A DNA stretch of 64,000 nt from Polaribacter sp. SA4-10 (GTDB taxonomy: Bacteria; Bacteroidota; Bacteroidia; Flavobacteriales; Flavobacteriaceae): positions 3,173,573-3,237,572 of the forward strand of contig NZ_CP019331.1 in NCBI RefSeq assembly GCF_002163835.1, given 5' to 3'. The translations under genes and the position numbers were made by a program. How positions within the stretch are numbered: the stretch's first letter is position 1; every line of letters starts with the position of its first letter. Positions 8,760-16,493 of this stretch are shown piece after piece. The notes beneath the pieces were generated by a model that saw only the letters and a list, made by a program, of their open reading frames with translations, searched no databases and was not told the DNA's origin.

Positions 8760-9392
8760 TTATTTTTTTCTTATGTAAATAATTTTTCCGATACCTTTAT
8801 TATTTGAAATTTTAGTATAGACAGTTTCTTTATCGAAATCTAAAGAACGAATTTTCTTTTTTTTATTTCTATCTCTGAGAAGTTTTGTTTCTTCTTTATT
8901 TATTCTCTCAAGTCTATCTAGTTTACTAACTAGTATATGTTTTATTATTTCAAATTCTGTTTGGTTTAATTTGCTATCTACCGCTTTTGTAATATTTTGT
9001 TGTTTCAATAATGTTATGAAATAAGAGGTCTTAATATCTACTTCTTTACATATTATATTAATATTTTCTTCTTTTAATTTTTCAAGAATAATAGACTGTG
9101 ATTTTTCTTTTTCCAGTTTTAATTTTTCCTTTGTTGAAATAGTTATCTTTTTTACTTTTTTTAGAGGAACATATTCTAATTTTTCTTTTTTTGAGTTAGA
9201 AACATTTTCAGATTCGCTTTCGATTAAAAATTTAAATAATTCAAGTTTAATAAATTCTAGGGCTGATTTCTGAATTTGTTTATCGCTATAGATAGTTTTA
9301 ATTTTTTCAATAAACTTATTTAACTCATTATTATCAAAAGTATTTTTACAAAAAAAATCGTGTATTTCTGGAAAATTAGTTATTAAACTCAT
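8760..9392 (-). CDS. Hypothetical Lys/Glu-rich protein
   Basis: A 210-residue protein of unknown family, highly charged (Lys and Glu rich), with predicted long helices or coiled coil around residues 75-120 and 150-185. The middle segment EENINIICKEVDIKTSYFI resembles a short helix-turn-helix-like fold, but this is weak. No signal peptide or membrane helix is seen. It lies in the accessory region between the IS110 remnant and the structured repeat at 9421-9613, so it may have been brought in as a cassette. No function is proposed. Confidence 0.6.
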   Translation of the reverse strand: MSLITNFPEIHDFFCKNTFDNNELNKFIEKIKTIYSDKQIQKSALEFIKLELFKFLIESESENVSNSKKEKLEYVPLKKVKKITISTKEKLKLEKEKSQSIILEKLKEENINIICKEVDIKTSYFITLLKQQNITKAVDSKLNQTEFEIIKHILVSKLDRLERINKEETKLLRDRNKKKKIRSLDFDKETVYTKISNNKGIGKIIYIRKK

Positions 9393-9420
9393 TTTGTTGT
9401 TGAATTTTACTTATGAATGT

Positions 9421-9613
9421 CAACGTCTCGGCTATGCCCAGTAAGGGTTTTCGAAGCTCAAGCCTTTCGGATTGCACTTAGCCAAAGCGTTGTATTTTAT
9501 TTTTAACTTATTCATTTTTTAAAAGCCAAATCAACGATTTGGCGGACTTGCTACGAGAACAAATCTTTCAATTTTGCAATAAACCCCTTATTGTGTATAG
9601 CCATTGTTGGCAG
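9421..9613 (-). repeat. Large structured inverted repeat at the end of a gene cassette
   Basis: Read on the minus strand, CAACAATGGCTATACACAAT followed by AAGGGGTTT (about 9585-9613, inside the last codons of the membrane-protein gene) is matched at the far end by the complement of CAACGTCTCGGCTATGCC (9421-9438). A third, shorter arm, CAACGCTTTGGCTA in minus-strand reading, ends near 9493. Between them is a perfect 8-bp palindrome, GCCAAATC-AAC-GATTTGGC (9525-9543). The nested arms recall integron attC sites, but the canonical attC core (RYYYAAC/GTTRRRY) is not found. Confidence 0.55.
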
Positions 9614-10003
9614 TAGTATTTTTTCAATTAAACTTTTTTTTATTTCAATTCTGGTCTTGCTCAATACAAAGTCAGATAGTAGTTTAATAATTATCAACTC
9701 TATTAGTCCAATTGTAGTGGCTATTGCTGATTCATATTGAGGGAAATTCTGTTCAATAAAAGGTTCATATACTTCATTGTATAAATACCCAATTATCATG
9801 AAGCTTATAAATCCAACTAATAAAAATTGGAGCATGGTTATTGTCAATTTATATCTGGAAGTCACAATGATAAAACCTAAGTATCCTGCGATAAAAAAAT
9901 ACAAGTAAAACCAACCAATCATATCAACTGTGAGTTGAATAATCCCCCAAACAAATAGGAAGATTAGCAAGCAGGTGAAGGTTTGAAGAATTACTGTTTT
10001 CAT
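9551..10003 (-). CDS. Hypothetical four-helix membrane protein
   Basis: A 150-residue membrane protein with four hydrophobic helices at about 5-25, 30-48, 55-75 and 92-112, and a basic C-terminal tail. No family is recognised. Its last 17 codons (AIHNKGFIAKLKDLFS) are encoded by one arm of the structured repeat at 9421-9613, so the C-terminus may be recruited from the repeat rather than conserved. It is six bases downstream of another small membrane-protein gene, and the two are probably co-transcribed. Confidence 0.6.
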   Translation of the reverse strand: MKTVILQTFTCLLIFLFVWGIIQLTVDMIGWFYLYFFIAGYLGFIIVTSRYKLTITMLQFLLVGFISFMIIGYLYNEVYEPFIEQNFPQYESAIATTIGLIELIIIKLLSDFVLSKTRIEIKKSLIEKILLPTMAIHNKGFIAKLKDLFS

Positions 10004-10009
10004 TTAAAG

Positions 10010-10291
10010 TCAGTCGATTTTCGGTGTTGTAACTAATAACCAAAGCCAAAATAAGGCCCAAACTAGTCCGACAGAATTGAAAATTAGTAGTCCTAAACTT
10101 TCACTAAATTTTCTCTTAAAAGCTAGCCCTGAACTAATCATTAACAGGTTAATCGATAATGAAAACGGTACGAGTAAAAGACCATAACCCATTGCACCAC
10201 CTGAATTTTTTATAGTGACGAAACTAAATGGTATGAAATAAAGATTCGTCAAAAAAATGAGTGTCGATATGGTGAAATTTGCTCTTTTCAA
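10010..10291 (-). CDS. Hypothetical three-helix membrane protein
   Basis: A 93-residue protein with three hydrophobic helices (about 8-27, 33-53 and 68-88) and few charged residues. It is the first gene of a two-gene minus-strand unit with the four-helix protein. The family is not recognised. The pair sits inside the rpmE2-gcvP accessory region and looks like a mobile cassette. Confidence 0.55.
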   Translation of the reverse strand: MKRANFTISTLIFLTNLYFIPFSFVTIKNSGGAMGYGLLLVPFSLSINLLMISSGLAFKRKFSESLGLLIFNSVGLVWALFWLWLLVTTPKID

Positions 10292-10515
10292 TTCAGTTGT
10301 ATTCTGATTAATTACTGACGTTTTATATTACTGCCAAATTGTTTATATGCAGAACTTTTGTCCGCTTATTGTTCTTTTTTGAGGGGATAAACGGAAGTAT
10401 TATGCTTTATAGCAATTTGCTTTATTAAAGTAAATATAAGTATTAATAAATATAAATTTTACGGTAAACCGCAATTTTAACTGTGGATTTCCGCAAAATA
10501 GTACTTCTCAATTAA
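10292..10515. other. Intergenic region without recognisable gene
   Basis: AT-rich sequence between the small membrane-protein genes and the decayed DUF6266 gene. No intact gene, tRNA or clear terminator is seen. It may contain the lost N-terminal part of the DUF6266 gene, but no similarity could be read. Confidence 0.4.
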
Positions 10516-10890
10516 GGTTTTATTCAAATCGGTTATAAGTCTTTTACGTCCAAGAAAACAGCGTTTAATGCTGCTGTGTCTTATGTATTGAATAATACAG
10601 TAGGAGGTACGGTACCCAATTTTACAGTTAATTATTCTTTCGCTTTTATTAAGTAGAGGTGATTTATCTTGAGTTTAAATAGTGCAACCGATTTAGTAAC
10701 CACTGGTCAAGTGGTTTTTGATTGGGATGTTGCCTCAACAGATCGCAATCTTAATGCAACAGGTAAAGTAATGGTGTTGGTTTACAATCCAAGCAACAAA
10801 GAATCCATTTTCAATTCTTGGTGGTGCGGATAGAACAGTAGGTTCTTAAGTTGTAACAATTCCAACTACCTATGTTGTACCTTTTAATTA
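10516..10890 (+). pseudogene. Decayed DUF6266-family gene
   Basis: Three frames must be joined. Frame one reads IGYKSFTSKKTAFNAAVSY then VLNNTVGGTVPNFTVNYS and stops. After a shift the next reads LSLNSATDLVTTGQVVFDW and KVMVLVYNPSNKE, then stops. A third piece reads GGADRTVGS, a stop, then VVTIPTTYV. The order and spacing match DUF6266 proteins of Flavobacteriia (RGxLS, VxFxW, DKxMLLVYN, GGAxR, LxxPxxxxGD). The N-terminal half and C-terminus are missing. The function of the family is unknown. Confidence 0.75.
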
Positions 10891-10929
10891 ATTCTTATTA
10901 AAGTCAATAAAATTAGTTATTACAAGGTG

Positions 10930-12027
10930 TTATCCTTTTAGTGTTCTTATAAATTTATCATTTTTATAGAGCACTTTTTTTGTTAATTTTCCTTTTTCAT
11001 TATAGTTTTCAAAAACACCATTTCTTAGATCCTCTTTAAATTTTCCTTTTTTCATCACTTTACCATTTTCATAGTATCTTTTAGTGAGTCCATTTAATTT
11101 ATCATTTTTATACGTTTGAATCCATGACATTTTACCATTTTCAAAATAGATTTCAAAAACACCATTTTTTTCTCCATTTATGTAATTCTCTTTTAACTTT
11201 AAGTTGCCGTTTTCAAAATAAGTTTCATGGACTCCTTCCTTTATATCATTAATGTAGTTTCCCTTTAAATTTAAATTACCGTTTTCAAAATAGGTCTCAA
11301 AAGATCCATTTAGTTTACCACTAATAAAAGTGGTTTTAGTAAATAATTGGCCATTCTGGTAATATTTAATTAATGTGCCATTTCGTTTACCATGCTCATA
11401 GGTTGATTTTTCCTTTAGTTGACCATTCTCATGATACTCAACATAGGGTCCATCAATTTCTCCCGCTTTGTATATAAACTTTTCTTGTAATTTCCCATTT
11501 TTATAATACTCTTCAAATAGTCCTTCTCTTTTACCGTCTTTATATGTTACAATATCTTTTAATTGTCCATTTTTGTAATATGACTTTATGGTGCCTTGTG
11601 GAGCGCCATCTTTCCAAGTAAATTTAAAATGTAAATTTCCATTTTCATAATATTCTTCAGTAATACCATCTGGTGAAATGTCTTTCCATACATATCTTGC
11701 GTGAAGTTGTCCATTTTTAAAATAACTCTCAAAAAGTCCGGTTTGCTTTCCCTTTTTAAATGTTGTTTTAACTTTCAGTTGACCATTGTCATAGTACTCT
11801 TCAGAAAGCCCTTCTTTTACTCCGTCTTTTACATGAAATTTTACTTTTAGTTCGTTATTTTCATGATTATGATAAATAATACCGTCCAATTTTTCTCCAT
11901 TCAAAAGATATATAAATTGTCCGTTAGTGTCTTTTATCTCAACTTTTGAAAAAGGTATTTCGTTTTGAGAACTTAATAAATTAAGGGTCAATAGTCCAAT
12001 AAGAACAAATAAAATTGAATTTTTCAT
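10930..12027 (-). CDS. Secreted YwqK-type repeat protein (12 tandem 23-residue repeats)
   Basis: A 365-residue protein with a signal peptide (about 1-20) and then about 12 tandem 23-residue repeats from residue 79 onward, consensus YYENGQLKxKxxYKxGKxxG. Such MORN-like/YwqK repeats form an extended beta-solenoid. The database label 'toxin-antitoxin system YwqK family antitoxin' is often attached to them, but a secreted protein of this length with no partner gene is not good evidence for that role. A -7 box, TATATTTG (12040-12033, minus), ends five bases before the ATG, suggesting a leaderless mRNA. Confidence 0.8.
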   Translation of the reverse strand: MKNSILFVLIGLLTLNLLSSQNEIPFSKVEIKDTNGQFIYLLNGEKLDGIIYHNHENNELKVKFHVKDGVKEGLSEEYYDNGQLKVKTTFKKGKQTGLFESYFKNGQLHARYVWKDISPDGITEEYYENGNLHFKFTWKDGAPQGTIKSYYKNGQLKDIVTYKDGKREGLFEEYYKNGKLQEKFIYKAGEIDGPYVEYHENGQLKEKSTYEHGKRNGTLIKYYQNGQLFTKTTFISGKLNGSFETYFENGNLNLKGNYINDIKEGVHETYFENGNLKLKENYINGEKNGVFEIYFENGKMSWIQTYKNDKLNGLTKRYYENGKVMKKGKFKEDLRNGVFENYNEKGKLTKKVLYKNDKFIRTLKG

Positions 12028-12032
12028 GACTT

Positions 12033-12040
12033 CAAATATA
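12033..12040 (-). promoter_or_regulatory. -7 promoter box of the YwqK-repeat gene
   Basis: The minus strand reads TATATTTG, an exact -7 match, five bases before the start codon. No good TTG was found at the expected distance. Confidence 0.4.
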
Positions 12041-12386
12041 AATTAAGGTAGCCAAGTTTTTATGAGTACTAAATGACGTACATCATAAGATTAAAGCACA
12101 AAAATTTATTTCAGCATTCCATTTTCTTCAATTTTTGACCACGGAATAACAAATAGAGTCTGTACAAAGCGATGCGCCTATGTGGTAAAAAATAGTTTAT
12201 TTAATCAATTTTTGGGTTTAATTCCCCAACGCTTGCGTCGAAATAAAAAAGGAATTCCTATTTGATACCTAGTACCCTTGGGTCGAGGTAGTTTATTTAA
12301 TAATTTGGGCATTACTTTTCAGGTTGGTCTTTTCTTGGGGCAATCCTAAATTAGTTTCTAATTAAGTTTAATTTTTAGATGCAAAA
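12041..12386. other. Intergenic region with small hairpins and a direct repeat
   Basis: No gene is seen. The 13-base sequence TAGTTTATTTAAT occurs at 12193-12205 and again at 12289-12301, flanking two imperfect hairpins, one around AACGCTTGCGTCG (12228-12240) and one formed by TACCT and AGGTA (12266-12290). The arrangement could be the scar of a small mobile element. Confidence 0.4.
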
Positions 12387-12433
12387 AAACCGTTTCAAAA
12401 CACTAAAATAACTTTAGCATACTAAAACGGTTT
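12387..12433 (-). terminator. Terminator of gcvP
   Basis: AAACCGTTT (12387-12395) and AAACGGTTT (12425-12433) form a perfect stem around a long loop. On the minus strand it is followed by a T run. Confidence 0.7.
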
Positions 12434-12485
12434 CAACTTTTAAACAAATAAACGCATAAAGAATTACACGTTTATAAATGGTGTG

Positions 12486-15368
12486 CTACATATAATCTTC
12501 AATTGGGTTACAAGAACAAATTAAGTTTCTATCTCCAAAAGCATCATCAACTCTTCTAACAGAAGGCCAAAATTTATTCTCTGCAATATATGCTAAAGGA
12601 AAAGCTGCTTGCTTTCTAGTGTATGGTAAATCCCATTCATCAGCAGTTAACATTTCTTGTGTATGAGGTGCGTTTTTTAATGGGTTATTTTCATTCTCTT
12701 TTGTTGCTTCAGAAATTTCTTTTCTTATAGAAATCATCGCTTCACAAAAACGATCTAATTCAGCAATACTTTCAGATTCTGTAGGTTCAATCATCATGGT
12801 TCCTGCAACTGGGAAAGAAACTGTTGGTGCGTGAAAACCATAATCGATTAAACGTTTAGCAATGTCTACAACTTCAATTCCGTTTTGTTTAAAATCTCTG
12901 CAATCTATAATCATTTCGTGCGCAGCTCTATTCATTTCACCTGTAAATAAGGTTTCAAAATGACCATGTAAACGCTCTTTTATATAGTTTGCATTCAAAA
13001 TAGCATTTTTAGTAGAATTAGTTAGTCCTTTTGGACCTAACATGGTAATGTATCCGTAAGAAATTAAGCAAGCTAATGCAGAACCCCAAGGTGCAGCAGA
13101 AATAGCTGTAATAGCCTTATCTCCTCCTGTTTTAATTACAGGGTTTGTTGGTAAAAAAGGAACTAATTGAGGCGCAACACAAATGGGTCCAACTCCTGGT
13201 CCACCACCTCCATGAGGAATAGCAAATGTTTTATGCAAATTTAAGTGACAAACATCTGCACCAATAGTAGCAGGGTTTGTTAACCCAACTTGGGCATTCA
13301 TATTTGCGCCATCCATATAAACTTGTCCACCATTGTTATGAATAATTTGTGTAATTTCCTTAATAGCCTTTTCATAAACTCCGTGAGTGGAAGGATATGT
13401 AACCATTAAAGCAGACAAATTATCTTTATGTAAAAGGGCTTTTTCTCTTAAATCTTCAACATCAATATTTCCGCTTTCGTCCGTTTTTGTAACTACCACT
13501 TTCATTCCTGCCATTACTGCTGAGGCAGGATTTGTACCATGAGCAGAAGCCGGAATTAAACAGATGTTTCTGTGAGCATCTCCGTTACTTTCATGATAAG
13601 CTCTAATAGTCATTAAACCAGCAAATTCTCCTTGTGCACCAGAATTTGGTTGTAAAGAAGTACCAGCAAAACCAGTAATAATATTTAATTGATGTTCTAA
13701 TTTTTTTAAAACCTCTTGGTATCCTTCAGCTTGATTTAAAGGAACAAAAGGATGAATGTTTCCCCATTGAGGATTACTTAAAGGTAACATTTCTGATGCT
13801 GCATTTAATTTCATTGTACAAGAGCCTAATGAAATCATAGAATGATTTAACGCTAAATCTTTACGTTCTAACTTCTTTATATAACGCATCATGTCTGTTT
13901 CAGATTTATACGTGTTAAATACCTCATTTTCTAAAAAGGGTGTATTTCTCAAGATATTTTCTGGAATTACATCAAAATCAGCATTAAAGGATTTTTGTGT
14001 TAAAATTTGATGAAAATCGTCAACACCTTCTGCAGTAGCAACAGATTTCTTTTTTAATTGACCAAAAATGGTGAACAATTTCATTAAATCTTTCTGTGTA
14101 GTCGCTTCATTTATAGAGATAGAAATATGTTTATCATCTAGATAATTAAAGTTTACTTTAAAAGATTCTGCAACAGACTTTAATTTAATAGCATCTATTT
14201 CAACCAATAACGTATCAAAATAAGAAGTGTTTAGCTGGTTAAAACCTGCTTTTTCTAAATAATTTGCAACTAATTTTGTTTTATTATGCACAGAATCAGC
14301 AATAAACTTTAAACCTTCTTTACCGTTATAAACTGCATACATTCCTGCCATTACAGCTAGTAAAACTTGTGCAGTACAAATATTAGAAGTCGCTTTTTCG
14401 CGTTTAATATGTTGCTCTCTAGTTTGCAAAGCCATTCTTAAAGCACGGTTTCCATTTCTGTCTTTGGTAACACCAATAATTCTTCCAGGAATACTTCTTT
14501 TGTAGTCTTGTTTTGTTGCAAAATAACCAGCATGAGGGCCTCCATAACCTAATGGAATTCCAAAACGTTGTGTTGTTCCAACAACAACATCAACTCCAAA
14601 TTCTGCCGGAGCTTTTAATTTTACTAATGATAAGATATCAGCTGCAACGGCAACTTTTATGTTATTTTCATTCGCTTTTGCTACAAAATTCTCATAATCA
14701 TAAACTTGTCCATGTTTTCCTGGATATTGTAAAATTGCTCCAAAAAACTCATTAGAAAAATCGAATTCTTGATGATTCCCAACCACTAATTCAATGCCAA
14801 TAGGAATAGAACGTGTTTGTAAAACCGATAAAGTTTGAGGTAAAATTTCTTCAGAAACAAAAAACTTATTTACACCTGCTTTTTTCTGCGCTCTTTCTCT
14901 AACATCAAATAATAAAGCCATTGCTTCTGCAGCGGCAGTTGATTCATCTAATAAAGAAGCGTTTGCCAGTTCCATTCCTGTTAAATCACAAACCATCGTT
15001 TGGTAATTTAACAATGCTTCTAACCTTCCTTGAGCAATTTCTGCTTGATAAGGCGTATAAGCGGTGTACCAACCTGGGTTTTCAAGAATGTTTCTTTGAA
15101 TTACACTAGGTACAATTGCTTCATGATATCCTAAACCAATATAACTTTTAAAAACTTTATTTTTTTCAGATAATTTTTGAATATGCGCTAAATACTCATA
15201 TTCACTCTTTGCAGGCGCTAAATCTAACTCGTCTTTTAAACGAATGTTATCTGGCACAGTTTCGAAAATTAATTGTTCTAAACTGTCAGCTTTAATGGTT
15301 GTCAACATCTTTTTTTGTTCCTCTTTATTAGGTCCAATATGTCTTAGTTCAAACGAATTTGTATTCAT
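12486..15368 (-). CDS. gcvP: Glycine dehydrogenase (decarboxylating), P-protein
   Basis: A 960-residue homodimeric-type P-protein of the glycine cleavage system. It decarboxylates glycine on PLP and passes the aminomethyl group to the lipoyl H-protein. The PLP lysine lies in LNLHKTFAIPHGGGGPG, and the glycine-rich loop follows it. The N-terminus FELRHIGPNKEEQKKML is the usual start of the family, so the Met at 15368 is preferred over an in-frame Met 60 bases upstream. It is monocistronic here: gcvT and gcvH are elsewhere. A -7 box (TATTTTTG, minus, 15433-15426) lies 57 bases upstream. Confidence 0.95.
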   Translation of the reverse strand: MNTNSFELRHIGPNKEEQKKMLTTIKADSLEQLIFETVPDNIRLKDELDLAPAKSEYEYLAHIQKLSEKNKVFKSYIGLGYHEAIVPSVIQRNILENPGWYTAYTPYQAEIAQGRLEALLNYQTMVCDLTGMELANASLLDESTAAAEAMALLFDVRERAQKKAGVNKFFVSEEILPQTLSVLQTRSIPIGIELVVGNHQEFDFSNEFFGAILQYPGKHGQVYDYENFVAKANENNIKVAVAADILSLVKLKAPAEFGVDVVVGTTQRFGIPLGYGGPHAGYFATKQDYKRSIPGRIIGVTKDRNGNRALRMALQTREQHIKREKATSNICTAQVLLAVMAGMYAVYNGKEGLKFIADSVHNKTKLVANYLEKAGFNQLNTSYFDTLLVEIDAIKLKSVAESFKVNFNYLDDKHISISINEATTQKDLMKLFTIFGQLKKKSVATAEGVDDFHQILTQKSFNADFDVIPENILRNTPFLENEVFNTYKSETDMMRYIKKLERKDLALNHSMISLGSCTMKLNAASEMLPLSNPQWGNIHPFVPLNQAEGYQEVLKKLEHQLNIITGFAGTSLQPNSGAQGEFAGLMTIRAYHESNGDAHRNICLIPASAHGTNPASAVMAGMKVVVTKTDESGNIDVEDLREKALLHKDNLSALMVTYPSTHGVYEKAIKEITQIIHNNGGQVYMDGANMNAQVGLTNPATIGADVCHLNLHKTFAIPHGGGGPGVGPICVAPQLVPFLPTNPVIKTGGDKAITAISAAPWGSALACLISYGYITMLGPKGLTNSTKNAILNANYIKERLHGHFETLFTGEMNRAAHEMIIDCRDFKQNGIEVVDIAKRLIDYGFHAPTVSFPVAGTMMIEPTESESIAELDRFCEAMISIRKEISEATKENENNPLKNAPHTQEMLTADEWDLPYTRKQAAFPLAYIAENKFWPSVRRVDDAFGDRNLICSCNPIEDYM

Positions 15369-15425
15369 TAATGAGGTTTTTTTAGTACTTATCTCAATCG
15401 ATATAGTAATGCATTTTTCAAACAT

Positions 15426-15433
15426 CAAAAATA
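15426..15433 (-). promoter_or_regulatory. Likely -7 box of gcvP
   Basis: The minus strand reads TATTTTTG, matching TAnnTTTG, which would give a leader of about 50 bases. No clear -33 TTG is seen. Confidence 0.35.
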
Positions 15434-15519
15434 AGTAATTAAATAGACTCTCTTTTAATAGAAAATGAATAAAATTCAGTTAATTATTAACTAAATAAGA
15501 AGGTTATGAACAGAAACCT

Positions 15520-15527
15520 TATTTTTG
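15520..15527 (+). promoter_or_regulatory. -7 box just before the UbiA-like gene
   Basis: TATTTTTG matches TAnnTTTG and ends four bases before the ATG at 15532, implying transcription starts at or near the start codon. Confidence 0.4.
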
Positions 15528-15531
15528 TGAA

Positions 15532-16353
15532 ATGCGGATTTTAAAATTAGTGTTCGATTTCTATATAAATGCCAGTATTCACGTTGCATTAGCGGTATAT
15601 TCTTTTGTTAGAATTACAGAAATTTATTTTGGACTTGCTTATAATGAACCTTTAGATTATTTTATCTTTTACGGAACAATTACAGGTTATAATTTTGTAA
15701 AATTTGCTGGAGTAGCAAAATTGCATCATAGAAGTTTAACGAAGGGTTTAAAGATGATTCAAATTTTTTCATTCTTTTGCTTTTTAGCAATGTGCTATTA
15801 TGGGTCTCAAGTAGCAATAAAAACATTGCTTTTCGCAATTCCTTTAATGTTGTTAACTTTTTTATATGCGGTTCCTCTTTTAAGTGGATTTCAAAAAAAT
15901 TTACGCGTAATTAGTTACTTAAAAATTATTGTTGTTGCTATCGTTTGGGCTGGTTTTACGTTGCTTTTGCCTGTTTTAGATGCGGGTAGAGAGCTATCAA
16001 TAACGGTAGCTTTATATGGTGTTCAAAGATTTTTAATTATTGTTACTCTTATACTTCCTTTTGACATTAGAGATGTAAAATATGATGCTATTTCACTACA
16101 GACAATTCCTAAAAAAATAGGTTTGGTATTAACTAAGAAATTAGGTTTGGTGTTAATGCTTTTTGCATTGGTAATCGAGTTTATGGTATCACCACAAATA
16201 CAGGCAAAAAATGGATTTTTAGTTTTTTTCTTTTTAGTTATAATTTTCTTAATGAGAGCCAAAACAGACCAGTCAAAATACTATAGTTCTTTTTGGGTAG
16301 AAGCGTTACCTATTTTTTTCTGGTTATTTCTTTTAGGAATTCATAATTTTTAG
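15532..16353 (+). CDS. UbiA-like prenyltransferase-fold membrane protein
   Basis: A 273-residue membrane protein with eight or nine helices. The segment DIRDVKYD at 178-185 matches the second aspartate motif of UbiA prenyltransferases (DxRDxxxD). The first motif (NDxxDxxxD) is not present: the matching region reads YNFVKFAGV (53-61). Since the first motif binds Mg-diphosphate, the protein may have a changed activity or none as a prenyltransferase. It lies 140 bases upstream of the serB-serA fusion on the same strand, but a functional link is not evident. Confidence 0.65.
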   Translation: MRILKLVFDFYINASIHVALAVYSFVRITEIYFGLAYNEPLDYFIFYGTITGYNFVKFAGVAKLHHRSLTKGLKMIQIFSFFCFLAMCYYGSQVAIKTLLFAIPLMLLTFLYAVPLLSGFQKNLRVISYLKIIVVAIVWAGFTLLLPVLDAGRELSITVALYGVQRFLIIVTLILPFDIRDVKYDAISLQTIPKKIGLVLTKKLGLVLMLFALVIEFMVSPQIQAKNGFLVFFFLVIIFLMRAKTDQSKYYSSFWVEALPIFFWLFLLGIHNF

Positions 16354-16493
16354 CCCTTATATTATAGTTTATTGTAGACTCACTAATATTTATATCAAAC
16401 TAAAAGAGATACAATAAAACTTTAAATTAGCTTCTTAATAACCTATTTACTTTGTAGATTTACATGCTTAATTTATAACTAAGATTCATAGAA

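Noticed and set aside
9421..9613. Genuine integron attC site
   Set aside because: The nested arms look similar, but the canonical R' and R'' core sequences are not found and no integrase is in the window.
10930..12027. Antitoxin of a toxin-antitoxin system
   Set aside because: The YwqK label suggests it, but the protein is secreted, has twelve repeats and no adjacent toxin gene.
14513..15109. Open frames opposite gcvP
   Set aside because: Antisense shadows rich in Leu and Gln, with no independent signals.
12486..15428. Start of gcvP at 15428 (20 more residues)
   Set aside because: The extra residues do not resemble P-proteins, while the family start begins at the Met encoded at 15368.
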